Part shown: piece after piece, positions 12,027 through 24,400 of the stretch
Layout of the letters: every line of letters starts with the position of its first letter
Position numbering within the stretch: the stretch's first letter is position 1
Assembly: GCF_958979055.1 (NCBI RefSeq)
Contig: NC_084888.1
Coordinates: forward strand, 5,040,001 to 5,104,000
Direction of reading: 5' to 3'
DNA from: Alnus glutinosa
Lineage: Eukaryota > Streptophyta > Magnoliopsida > Fagales > Betulaceae
DNA: 64,000 nt
The notes under the pieces: model-generated
The model's database searches: none
What the model saw: only the letters and a program-made list of their open reading frames with translations
What the model was told of the DNA's origin: nothing
Program-made: the position numbers and the translations under genes

Positions 12027-14119
12027 TCTCGAACTATCTGGAATTTAGAAAACACCATTTGTGCAAGTTAGTATGGTTCTTTGGGCCTATGGCTATGTGA
12101 AGATCTAACTAAGGGAGTGTTGCAGTGTGTCTGGTAGATTAGAATAGATGAGACCTTAGAGAAGTGCATCATGTTAGTGTCAGTAGTGCTCCTTGGAGTT
12201 GTGTTCATAACCAGAAGCTTTTCACCCTTCTGTGTGGAGGAATTTGATTTTTACAGCCTTATAAAGGAGGGTGGTTGTGAATTAAAATTCCACTGGAGAG
12301 GTTGTAAACCGTCTGTCCCTGTTGAACTTAAGTTTATTTGTCATTTTTGCATTGTACTTTTTCTCCATGGTTGTGTTTTGGCCAAATATATGGATGTACA
12401 CTTTGTATAACAGTTGCTGTACAATTTGAATGCAGTTTTTTCATTTCTCATCAGGCTTGCAATGATCCTCTTCTGCGTGTCTTTCTGATTCTCGCTCTCA
12501 CCCATGCAATTGTGATAAATGAAATCTGGGGAAATAATTTTCCGTACCAAGTTGTGAGTTAATGTATTAAATTCCCTATCTTGTAAATTGTGGAATTAAG
12601 AGGGGAAATTTGAAAGTTTGTGGCACTTCTTTTGACAAATTATTTTTCAGAAGCACTATTTTATCTGCAAAATTTGAAATTAAACTCATCCAAAATAATG
12701 AACCCATCCAAGCCACAAAGTATAGCCCTCATGGATTTGAAAAATACTTATTGACTATCTTAACAGTTTTTGTAGATAAAAGCACTTATATCTTTTGTTC
12801 AAAAAAAAAGAAAAAGCACTTATATCTTCTTCAAACTATTACTTTATTTGCAATGTCTCCTTTAAACTAAAAAGATAGCATCGATGTCTCATCCAAGCTA
12901 AAGATTGCATCAATGTTTTTTTCAAACTACTAAAAATTGCAATGTACCTTCGGTAAAAAGACAAAAATACCCTTTTTTTTTTTTTTTTTAATAAGACAAA
13001 TATTCTTATAAATTTGGAAAAACAGAAAAAAAAAAATTTGAAAACTAATTTTGTTTTTTTTTTTTTTTTAAAAAAAAAAAAACTAAAACTAAAATTTTTA
13101 AAAAATAGGATGTAAAAATGGGGTGGCTAAGCCGTCCCGTATTTGTCACAAGTTTGATCGAGGTTTTTGTATGGAGCTTTTTTGCATTGATTCGATCGAT
13201 CGAATTATAATCGACTATCAAACTTTAAGTACTAGATTTTTAGACTTCTGTTGAAAGCCTGTTTTGACTAAAAAAACATTGAAATTGAAAAATTTTCGTT
13301 AAATACAAAATTGTAGCCATTTGTAACTACTTTCCAATGCCATCAAACTTGCCTTCGTATGATGTTAGAAGATATAACAATTTTAGTCCGGCTGGTCTTG
13401 GCTAGACTTCATTCATTAACTTGACTTCTTTGTCATGGACCAACTTTTACACTAACTTAACCCTTTACTCAAAACTAAACATTCAACCGAGATACCATGT
13501 TTTGACATTGAATTTAACAACACTCACTAAAAACCCTAACATGGAGAATGGTCATCATCAACTCACTTTTGCAGACTTCTAAAAGGAACTATATATATAT
13601 ATAATTTTTAATAGTTCAAGTGAAATTATGTCTTAAAAATGGTATTTTGATAATTATTTTTCCAAGTGGAATTTTAAAGATAATACAAAGCGTTTGTTGG
13701 GTCTTTTTATGGTGAGAAAGATGAACCTACATTGCTTTAGTTTTTCTTATCAACTCAATTGTGGTATCACAATATGAGTTTCGAGAAATATTTCTGGATG
13801 CATAAAAGTATATTTTCTCTATAGAAAGGCATTTTAGGTAGCCTCACAATGTCATCATTACATTGGAGGAAAAACAAATAAAAGAAAAGAATATAGAACG
13901 CCATTGAAATGGGTAAACAAAAAAAAAAAGGGTTGGATGAGGCTTACCATGTTATACTTCCAAAAGCAAACATGTAAGCCACAAATAAATCTGAATTAAT
14001 TAAAACTCTGGCTTGCTTGGAAATGACATGATGTTCATTGAAAGTTTACCATAGACTCTCCCAAAGAAGGTAACATTATATGTAAGTATACTACAACATT
14101 ATTCAAGAAGAAACAATTC
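12027..14119. other. 3' flank of kinase gene and intergenic DNA
   Basis: The first few hundred bases presumably include the kinase 3' UTR; no polyadenylation site can be fixed. The rest is AT-rich with long A and T runs near 12971-12990 and 13050-13081. No gene or clear transposon was seen. Confidence 0.55.
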
Positions 14120-16184
14120 TCAAGAACGATTGGGAAGCCAATGCAAGTTGATATCTTTTTCAGCCAACTTTATCTTGAGACTGGTACAGAACTCCTTGAT
14201 AGGCTCCCATAACTTGGCCCTCTCTTTGTCACATATCACAAGCTTCAATTTCTCAAGATTCGAAGTTGATGGTGGTAACTGCTTATGCAATCTCAAGCAC
14301 CCTTTCATGTTGAGCTTTTCCAAATTACACAAGTTCCCAATGTCTATTGGCAACTTGTTAATCTCTGGGCAGTCAGATATGTCAAGAATGCTTAACTTAC
14401 TGAGGCTTGTGATTGACTCTGGCAACTGTTCCAAACTGGTACTCCTAAGCTTTAGCACTTCCAAATTTACCAGCTTTTCGATCTCTTCGGGCAGTGCAGA
14501 CAGCTTCAGACAGTTGGTGATGCTAAGTTTCTTGAGGCAAATAATATCACACAACCCAACAGGCAATTCAGTAAGATCATTGCAATAGTCAATGTTTATC
14601 TCCTTTAGATTTGGAAATGCATCTGAAACCTGGATAGTACAATTCCTAAAAGCCTGACTAATATTACACATAAACAGGGATATCTTCTCCAAACTCCTCA
14701 ATTGCACTGGGGACTTGAAAAGGGAAGGAATTGAAACCTTCTCTAATCTGATTTTCTTTAGACAAGAAAGAGATTCAAGTAGCTGAAAATTACCTAATTC
14801 AGCATGAAAGAAACCATAATTTGTGACTATCAAGACCTTTAATTCATCCATTTTCTCCACAAACTTGGGTAAGGCGTAATTCTTTGTTTGAAAATTCAGA
14901 ACTAAAACCTCAACTTCTGATCCTTGAATATTACCCCAACTTGATGAGAACTTATCATCTGCAAACAATATCATGTACAGTGTGATAACTGATAAGGTAC
15001 CAAATGTGCTCACGAAAAGAAAAGAATAAGCAGGGTAATACCAAATACTCTGTAGGTTACTAGTTGTGTGTATATGTGGGTGGGTGTTTACGAGTGAGAA
15101 AGATGAACCAACCAGTTGAGATAGACAAGAGCTGGGCGCTGATAGGTTGCTTCCTTGGTTCCTTCCACCACTTGGGAAGCTTGTTTTCACTTATGTCCAC
15201 AATCAGTCTTTTCCTTTGTTCTATTGGCTCCTGGCTGCTCTGATGTATAGCTAGCTCTCTAAGAAGATCATGTTGTAAGACGAAGTCTTCACTGCAGTAT
15301 ATGCCAACCTCACTTGCATCTTTCCTGGTAAATGAGCAAAGATAGACGGTTAGAAGAGATTCAAGCTCTTCAGTCCACTCATGAAATTATAAATTCCATT
15401 ACTATCCAATGAAATGAAGACTAAAAAAATTGGTAAGAGAAGTCGACACTATGTGGTTAAGATAAATTCCAGCATCTATGAGAAGGTCTGCAAAATGGTA
15501 AAGATCATAGTTGTAATCCTCCACTAGTTCTAGTTGTATAACTTTCCTTCTTTCTAGTTCTTTCCGCAATTGGCTTTCCACATGGAGATCCATAAGCTGG
15601 TATAGAGAAAATGAAGAAATCAGCCTACAATAAAATCAAGCCAGCATACATTGTGACAAGAAGACTAGCCAGATTCCGGTTGGTGATTTCACAAAGGTTG
15701 GCGACGGCCAGGATGCCATCTTCATCTAGTTCGTATAATTCTGACCACATATCAACCAAGGCAGCAACAGGGATCCTTTGGTCTTCAGGAAACGAACCTA
15801 GGTCCAGGAAACATTTCTTGATGATCTCATTATCTTTGAAATCTAGGCTTCTTTGGAGACAATCTAGCAGATCACTACTAGTAGCAAAAAAAGGATGACC
15901 GTTAGGCCATTTCATAACTCTACTTCGCCAGACCGCTTCATGCTGCCCACAGAGTGATGTGCCAATCACTTTAAGGGCCAGTGGAAACCCCCCACAGCCT
16001 TTCACTATCTGGAATTCAAGGCCACCAACTAAAATCAGTTAATTGTTTAGAGGTTGCAGCGGTAATATTTGTCGAGGTTCTTGTTATATAAACCGCATTT
16101 ATCGTTTGTATATATGAAAACATGGTTTGTGTGTCTACTTTTTCTTCATTCAATTAAAGTTTTGAGGACAATAGTGAATTGAAC

Positions 16185-16236
<52 letters not shown>

Positions 16237-18761
16237 AAATAACGCCTAAATGCATGCATAAGTATGCAAAAGCATGATTTTGGCAGGTAGATATGGAATT
16301 ATGTACTTCGCTTATCAGTTATCAAGACAAGAAATGGTATTATGTATTCATACATATATATCAGAGATTGACCAAGTACCTCTTTGACAATATCTTCACT
16401 GGGAATGTAAGAGCTCCCATCATTCAGGATTGCTGAGTGACGAAAAAGTTTCATTGCAGCTTCACCCTTTAATAGTTTTAATTTATATGTTGGAAATCTT
16501 CGAAATTCAGTTCTTGAAGTCGCTAGAATCTTGTAATTCGGCATATCAAATGCAAACTTCTCAAGAAGAGATTCTGATCCAGACCAGACATCATCCAAAA
16601 TCAACAAAATAGGCTTTTGCTTCATTCCATTCAGCAGTTGCTTCAGCTGGTTGATTGCATCTTCATCACTTGGAAACTCGTGAGGCACCTGCTTATTCTT
16701 GTGATGGAATAGTTTTTGTACAATAACCTTCAGGTTGGGAGATTTTGAGACCGGGATAAAAAAAATATTGCCCTCGTATTTGCCTATCCAAACAGAACAT
16801 AGTGAGATCATTTACAATAAACTCTTATAGTTTTTCTCTAAAATTTTGACAAAACTCACAAATTACACCGTTTAACAAATTTTTTACTCAATATTAAATT
16901 TAACTTTTGTCAGTAATGCTCTCTAAACGTAAAGAGTCCAAGAGTAAAAGTTTAAGATTTTTTAACATTCAGAGAGTTTGAAGTTTAGTGATTTTGAAAA
17001 GTAGCTAGCTAAATCAACTACTAGCAAGCTTAAATAGATTTTTAGAGTTACATTTATTTATTTTTGAAGAGTTCAATGTAAATGCTATGAGAAAGCTACT
17101 TTAGACGGAATAGTTCATAATAATTAGGGTTCGTTTGAGTGTGCAATTTTTTTTGTATTATATTTTATTATTCTTTATTATATTTAAAATTTTGAATACC
17201 GAGAAAATTTGTTTTTTGAAATATGTTTGGATGGTTAATGGTCTGTTTGGATGTTGAATCCGAATATTATTCGAATTTACTGTGTGAATTACGAAGTTTG
17301 AATTTGTGAGATAAAATTTGAATAAATTTGATTTTTTTTGAAAAAGTTGAATAAAATATTATTTATTCTTGAAAAAATTTCAATATTATTTCGAAACAAA
17401 ATTAGAAAAAGTTAAATAAAACTCTGAGTAGAATTTTAATTCAAAAAAACAACCCAAACATATTTTTAAAAAATAATTAAATATAATTAAAAAACAAGTG
17501 TTACCAAACACGCCCTAAATTTGACTATTATGGGTTAATCCACTGGATCAGGCTTACATGCTGTTATAAAAATAACAGTATGTATGTTGTGGTGACATGG
17601 CATATAGGGAGTGGACCATCAGAAAGTGAGGTAAGTGGAAAGCATTCAAAGAAAATTAATGTTTTTCCTCTCACATGGTGTCCTTCCAATAATACCCTTC
17701 CTTGGCACTCCCGGCCAGTTGGCCGAGATTCAACTGTTTTTGGTAGGGGAACTGTCGGATCCAGACCAACCGGTCTGATTCGACCCATCTGGCCAAAATG
17801 GATTGGCCGGGATCTGGCCGTTCTGGCTGGGGAATGGCCAGATCCCAACCGGTTGGCCGAGATCCGACTGTTTTTGGCTGGTAACTTCCGGATCCCAACC
17901 GGTTGGCCGAGATCCAGCTAATCTGGTCGGGAACTGTCGGATCTCGGCCAATCGGCCAGGATCTGGCTGAACTGGGTTGGCCAGGATCTAGGATCTGGCG
18001 GTTTTTGGTGGAGAACACCAAGGGTGAGCTGAGTTGTGCTGAGGGCATTTTTGTCTATACCACAACAGCATACATGCTGTAAGCCTGATCCAATTCGGCT
18101 TAGATGCTCCTATAAAAGATTTAAAGAATACGCAAATAATATTTCGTAAAGAAAGAAATTAATTACCTGTAATTTCCTCATCCCGACAAAGCATTTTCAC
18201 CAATGTTGTTTTCCCGCATCCTCCGGGAGCAGTCAAGACAAGGATCGACACCTCCTTCTTCAGCAGCTCCATCTTCAACCCCCTCAAAGGCCCATCTAAC
18301 CCAACGGTAAAATCCGGGGCTTCAGGAACAGCGCACGACCCCACACCATTCATTCGCGCACGAATATCATTCACCCCCTTCAAGGTCTCCAACCCATTCC
18401 TCAAATTCCATGCTTGCACATCAAGCTGAAAGAACCTGATAAGGGTCTCTTCCAACTTGCAAAGTTCGCTCGCGTAACGGGATCTCATGTGGAATTTCCA
18501 CCACCCGGGCTCCGAGTACTTCCTAACGCAATCTTCGCCCTTCTTCATTTTTTCGATCAGGGCCTTTGTTTCCTCTGGGCGACCCAATTCTCTGTTTGAC
18601 GCTTCTATCTCTTCCACCACTGGCTTTAATCTAGCTAATGTATATTTTAGGTGTTCAAGTACGTCTTCGAACATAAGGCTGTTCCTTGTGACATCCTTAA
18701 CGATGTCAAACAAGTCCGAAACTCCTTTTCCCAATCCTGCCCCTGCAAGAGCTCCTTCCAT
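14120..18761 (-). CDS. NRG1: NRG1-type helper NLR, copy A (RPW8-NB-ARC-LRR)
   Basis: Helper immune receptor: NRG1 proteins act with EDS1-SAG101 downstream of TIR-NLR sensors and form cation channels at the plasma membrane. Exons in transcript order: 18761-18167, 16783-16380, 16008-15650, 15324-15113, 14958-14120; all GT-AG, phases 1, 0, 2, 1, giving about 802 aa. RPW8 domain at residues 1 to about 140, P-loop GGCGKTT near 180, kinase-2 LLILDDVW in exon 2, GCGGFPLAL (GLPL) at the start of exon 3, [16 protein letters not shown] (RNBS-D), QHD in place of MHD near 470, then LRRs. The QHD motif and the RELAIHQS block are typical of the NRG1 clade. This is the most divergent copy. The exon 3/4 junction codon is Met where the other copies have Arg. 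Intron 1 contains two transposon-like elements and intron 2 a TA microsatellite. Confidence 0.92.
16189..16233. repeat. (TA)n microsatellite in intron 2 of copy A
   Basis: About 45 bases of pure alternating A and T within the intron between exons 2 and 3. Confidence 0.95.
17124..17518. mobile_element. hAT-like MITE in intron 1 of copy A
   Basis: The left end reads TTAGGGTTCGTTTG and the right end, read inward, TTAGGGCGTGTTTGG. The interior is AT-rich and may contain a second, similar element starting near 17240 (ggtctgtttggatgttgaat). No target duplication was resolved. Confidence 0.55.
17542..18092. mobile_element. TIR element with a GC-rich minisatellite core, intron 1 of copy A
   Basis: The termini are inverted: GGATCAGGCTTACA at the left and the same string read inward from 18092. 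Beyond it both arms share a tgtatgttgtggt-like segment. The core (about 17710-18000) is GC-rich and built from diverged direct repeats of roughly 55-60 bases with recurring ggttggccgagatcc and ggatctggc motifs. ORFs on both strands here are translations of the minisatellite. The transposon superfamily is not identified. Confidence 0.6.
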
Positions 18762-19052
18762 AACTTTGCCGCGCTAATTTTTCTCTCCAGTATCTTTGAA
18801 ACCCAGAAATCAAACCCAAAACTCAACAGTCTCAGAGCAGAAAATCCACACAAAACTAAGTCCCAGATAAAAAGGAATAATAGAGAATGCATGTAAATTT
18901 CATGCCGCTAACCTCGAAGCTTCCTAGTTTAAACGCATTGACTTCGTCGATCGTCTTAGTCTATTGATTTGGAGCCGAAGTAAAGTATTGTTTAGAACAA
19001 CGATTATCAACAAACCTCTTTAAAGCGAAATGCCAAGGTAATAGATCTTTTA

Positions 19053-20208
19053 CTAAAGAGAATTCACAGTGGGTTTTTCATAACCCACTGTAAATCTACA
19101 ATACATTAAAAAAAAAAAACCACAGAAACTCCTCCATCAGCTTCTCTATCCCAACGCTGCTTTAGATTTGTTGAAGATTTGTGAACAGTGCAACGCCACA
19201 TGGGGCATTGTACTGTTCACAGATCTATCGATTTGTTTATTCGTTATTTCTCTCCCTCGATTTCTTCCCAATGCAACGCCTATTTCCCTCCAACATTTAT
19301 CTACTCTCCCGCCTCTCTCTCTCACTCGCTCATGGAGTTTGCTTGCCTCCAACCAAGGAAGTCGATCGTCTATGCTGTATCTAAATCTTCACTCTAAAGT
19401 CGACGTCACCCAAGAAATCAATTTCCCTGGTATATTAATTACTCTCACATGCCTCTCCCTTTTCAAATTCTATAATTGTAGCCTTTCTGTTTTCTCTGGG
19501 ATTTCTTTTCTGGGTTTGTTCTTTGTTTTGGTCGGTGTGAGAGTTTTGGGTTCTCATTTAGAAACCCATTTGGCTGTTGATTTTTTATTGTGGTCCTGGT
19601 TGGAAGCTTGAGGATTTGTAATCAGAAGTATGTGCTTTGGCATTTGGTTCAGGATCAATAGCTTGGCATTGTTGCGGAGAGAACCCAGTTTTAATTAGTT
19701 ACCCATTTAATTGATTTTCATTTCTGGTTCGTCATCTTTCTTTGATATTGGGTTGATGACGAATTCACCATGGGTTGATTTTGATTTTCTAGTGGGTTGA
19801 TTTTGATTTTGATCTTCAGGTGGGTTGATTATGGTGCGGGGAATTATGGTGCCTATGTGATAATTCTGCATTTTATCTGTGTTTGATGTTTTCGGGTTTT
19901 GAAACTTGAGCTGGTGAAGGTCGACCGGGTTGAAAGTGGTTGAAAACTTGAAAGTGCAGGTCGTTGTTTGATGAAATGTCTGTGAGAGATGATTTCGGGT
20001 TTGCGGAGATGAGTGGATATGAGATTTTAACAAAATTTAAAAAAAAAATGATTATTTTAATAAAATAGATAGAAATTTAAATAATCGGTTGAAGGGTAAT
20101 TTTAAAAGTGGTTAGTTAAACTAACAAAAAGTGGGTTTTGGATCATTTGGTTATCTAGAATAGATTGAAATTTGGATCATCCATTGTGAATGCTATTAGA
20201 GATGAATA
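19053..20208. mobile_element. Candidate TIR element upstream of copy A
   Basis: Left end: ctaaagagaattcacagtgg. Right end, read inward: ctctaatagcattcacaatgg. These look like diverged inverted termini of a family common in woody plants. The inside is more complex than the flanks, with a 147-codon ORF (19168-19611) that has no recognisable domain, so captured sequence is possible. No target duplication was found and the boundaries are tentative. Confidence 0.4.
19181..19220. repeat. Short near-perfect hairpin
   Basis: The arms gtgaacagtgcaacgcc and ggcattgtactgttcac pair over 17 bases with two mismatches (G-T pairs in RNA) around a six-base loop. It lies inside the candidate element at 19053-20208. 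Confidence 0.8.
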
Positions 20209-21426
20209 CGAAGATGATGTGAAACTTATTTATTGGAGATGATCAAAATAATTAATAAAAAGAAATGTTATTGGTACCAATTAATAAATCAATTAATTGG
20301 TTATTTATAATTAATAAAAAAAAAATGTTATAGATACTAATGAATAAGCTCTATATTATTTTAGTATCTATCTCTTAATAAAAAAATTTAGTATTTTTAG
20401 CATTTCTTCTCTTTGAATGCTTTGCTAACTTGGGGCACATTTGGCTGTGCAATTTTTTTGTATTATATTTAAAATTGCGAATACCGAAAATTTTTGTTTT
20501 TTAAAATTATATTTGGATGGTTTAGAAAATTCAAAACAAAATTGAAAAAATTGAATAACTCTTTAGTAGAATTCAAATATAACAAAACAACCTAGACATG
20601 TATTTCAAAAATAATAAAATAGAATAAAAATAAATGTGTTAAGAGTCAAAGTTCTCTCTCCTCGGTTATATCACCCCAAACTTGGCCATGCTCCAATATT
20701 GCTTATTTCTTTTGTCTTCTGCAGGTTCAAATTAGACTGTTCTAACAGGTTCAAATTGCTTATATTTTAACGTGGCAGAAATTATGTTTTTGTGTTTAAA
20801 GTTACCATGGGACAGACAAAAAAAGAATTATTTTCATATAATGAAGTTTTTATGAAAAGAAAAAGAATACAAATACTATCGTAACGGAAAAAAAATATTT
20901 TCTTCAAGAAATGAAAAGGGATTTTCATAACAGATTTCAGAGCTTACTTTACACACCGCTTTTGATTAGATATTTACTCATTGTGTCGTGGACTCATTAT
21001 TCCACCTATTAATATTTTTTACAGATAAAAAAAAAAAAAATAACGCCAACTAGCGGGATAGAGATGTCAAAGGAATATAAATTCAAGTAACACTATAGCT
21101 GTGTAGAGTTAAAATGTAAGTTGAAATGATCTCTAATGCGTAAATTGTAGTACCGTGTTCATTATTATTGTTCTACGGAAATTATTGATTTATCCCCATT
21201 GCAGTTAATAAATTATTGAATTATGTTCATTCAAAGTAAACAACAGAAGGGCACTGCCTCTATCCTTTTATTCTTATCATTTTACAGGGTACAACTGATC
21301 ATCATATCTATAAAGTAATCCCCTTTTTTTAATGTAATAATCTACTTTACTCTTTCCAGAAGAAAAAAAGAAAAGAAAACAAAGAGGGGAGGGAGATAAC
21401 GTTATGTTTAGGTATGCTAGAAGTTC
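20209..21426. other. Intergenic between copies A and B
   Basis: AT-rich sequence with a possible small hAT-like MITE around 20430-20640 (begins near ggggcacatttggctgtgc). No gene was seen. Confidence 0.45.
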
Positions 21427-24400
21427 TCAGAAATGATTGGGAAGCCAATTTAAGTTGATATCTTTTTCAGCCACCTTTATCTCTAGAGTGGAGTGTAACT
21501 CCTTGATAGGCTCCCAAAGCTTGATCCTCTCTTGGTCACATATCACAAGCTTCAATTGCTCAAGATCCAAGGTTGATGGTGGCAACTGACTACGCAATCT
21601 CAAGCACCCTTCCATGTGGAGCTCTTTCAAATTACGCAATGCACCAATGTTTTTTGGCAACTTGGTAATGCTTATACAGTCAGATATGTCGAGAATGTTT
21701 AATTCATGGAGGCTTCCGATTGATTCTGGCAATTCCCACAGATCAGTACAGGACCTAAGCCTTAGCACTTCTAAATTCCTCAACTTTCCAAGCCCTTGGG
21801 GCAGTACAGACAGGTTATGACAATTGGTGATGCTGAGTTTCTTGAGGCAAACAATATCACATAAGCCAGCAGGCAATTCCACTAGATCCTTGCAATAATC
21901 AATGTTTATCTCTACTAGTTTTGGCAATATGTTTGAAACCTGGATAGTACAATTTCTAAAAGCCTGACCAATATTACACATAAATAGGGATATCTTTTTC
22001 AAACTCCTTAATCGTAGTGGGGCCTTGCAAAGGGAAGGAATTGAAATCTTCTCTAATCTGATTTTCTTTAGATGGGAAACAGTCTCAAGTAGCTTAAAAT
22101 TACCTAATTCAGCAGGAAAGAAACCATAATTTGTAACAACCAGAACCTTTAGTTTATCCATTTTCTCCACAAACTCGGGTAACATGTAATTCTTTGTTTG
22201 AAAATTCAGAACTAAAACCTGAACTTTAGGCGGTTGAATGTTGCACCAACTTGATGAGAACATGCCATCTGTAAACAATATCTTTTATGATGTGATAGGG
22301 TACCAAATATTCTTTAGGTCACAACTTGTGTAAGTATGTGTGTGAGGGTGCATGAGAGTGAGAAAGATGAACCAACCAGTTGAGATAGACAAGAGCTGGG
22401 CGTTGATAGGTTGTTGCCTCTGTTCCGTCCACCATTTGGGAAGATTGTTTCCATTTATGTCCATAATCAGTCTTTTCCTTTGTTCTATTGGCTCCTGGCT
22501 GCTCTGATGGATAGCTAGCTCTCTAAGAAGATCATGTTGCAAGACGAAGTCTTCACAGCTGCCAACCTCACTAGCATCTTTCCTGGTAATATGAGCAAAA
22601 ATAGATGCTTAGAAGAGATTCTAGTTCTTCACTCTTCACACAAGAAAATATAAGTTCCATGACTTTCCAATGAAATGAAGACTAATAAAATTGGTGAGAG
22701 AAGTCGACACTACGAATTTTGCGTTTAAGGAAATCGAAGTCAAGCTTCTATGAGACAAACTGCACATAAAGTAAAGAACGTAGTGGAAATTCTCCATTAG
22801 TTCCTGTTGGTACAACTTTTCCTTCTTTCTGTTTCTTCCTCGTAATAGGCCTTCCACATGGAGATCCATAAGTTAATATGACAAAGAGTACTTTGGCTAT
22901 CTACATGTCAGATGAGATGAGCTATAATATATTAACAACTGAAATTTAAAGCTCATCCAGCTGTAAGATATATTACAGTATTTTGGCCCTGTTGACAGTC
23001 GTAGCACATTAAATCTAGAAACTAGCAGTGAATACATGAAGAAATCAGCCTACAGGAAAATCACATGATACACATATAAAGCCAATGTACCTTGTGACCA
23101 CAAGATTGGCCAGATTCCGGATGGCAATTTCATGTAGGATGGCAATGGTATGGATGCCATCTTCATCTAGTTCATGTAATTCTGACCACATATCAATGAG
23201 GGCAGCAACGGGGATCCTTTGGTCCTCAGGAAACAAACCTAGGTCCATGAAACACTCCTTGAGGATGATCTCATCACCATTGAAATCCAGGCTTCTTTGG
23301 AGACAGTGAAGCAGATCACTATGAGAATCAAGAATTGAATGACCATTAGACCATTTCATCACTCTACTGCGCCAGACCGCTTCAGAATACCCACTGAGTG
23401 ATCCGCCAATCACTTTAAGGGCCAGTGGGAACCCCCCACAACCTTTCACTATCTGCAATTCAAGGCCACCAAATAAAATCAGTTATTCTGGAGGTTGCAG
23501 GGGTAATATTGGCCAAAGGTTTATCTAAACCACATTAATTGTTTGGAAATATGAAAAAATGGTTTGTATCTCTACTATTTCCTTTTATACTTATGTTTTG
23601 GAGACACTTGGTGTATCAAACAAAAAATTGCAAGAAGCATAAGTGCAAGCTTAGAGCTTGTTTGTGATTGTTTTGGGAAATATATATTTTATATCCATAA
23701 AGAGCTTTTTAGAAAAAGCTTTATTTTCAAGATTTTTTCAAAGGTGCATTTTAGCCTTTTTTTACACTAAAAAAGTCGAAGAAGCATATTTTGAGTTTTT
23801 TTTACCGAAAGGACCAATTTTTGCTTTGCACAACTTTTTATGTACTAAAAACACTTTTAAGCTCCTTAATGCAACTTCAAACAGGCTCTTAGTTTGAGAA
23901 CATGATTTTGATAGGTAGATGGTATTATGTACTCATCAAAGACAAGAAAGCGTATTATATATTTCTTCACTCATTAACATGTGCACTCAAAACTCAGAAG
24001 CAAAATTTCAAACAATATATTAAATACAAATATCATACATGCATATTGCTGATTGAGAAAGTACCATTTTGACAGTATCTCCACTGAGTCCACTCGGAAT
24101 GGAAGAGCTCCCATCTTGTGGGGTTGCTGAGTGACAAAAAAGAGCCATTGCATCTTTATCATTTAATGGTTTTAACTTGTATGTGAAGCATCTTGGAAAT
24201 GAAGTTCTTGATGTAACTAGAATCTTGTAGTTCGGTATATGAAAAGCAAACTTCTCAAGAAGGAATTCTGATCCAGACCAGACATCATCCAGGATCAACA
24301 ATATAGGATAATTTTGGGGAGCTGGAGTGGGTAAAACGGGACTATGAATTTGTCCAATTCGATTCAGCAGTTGCTCCAGCTGGTTGATTGCGTCTTCATC

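Noticed and set aside
17564..18048. Several overlapping ORFs rich in G, P and R on both strands
   Set aside because: They are open only because the minisatellite is GC-rich; no domain and no splice context.
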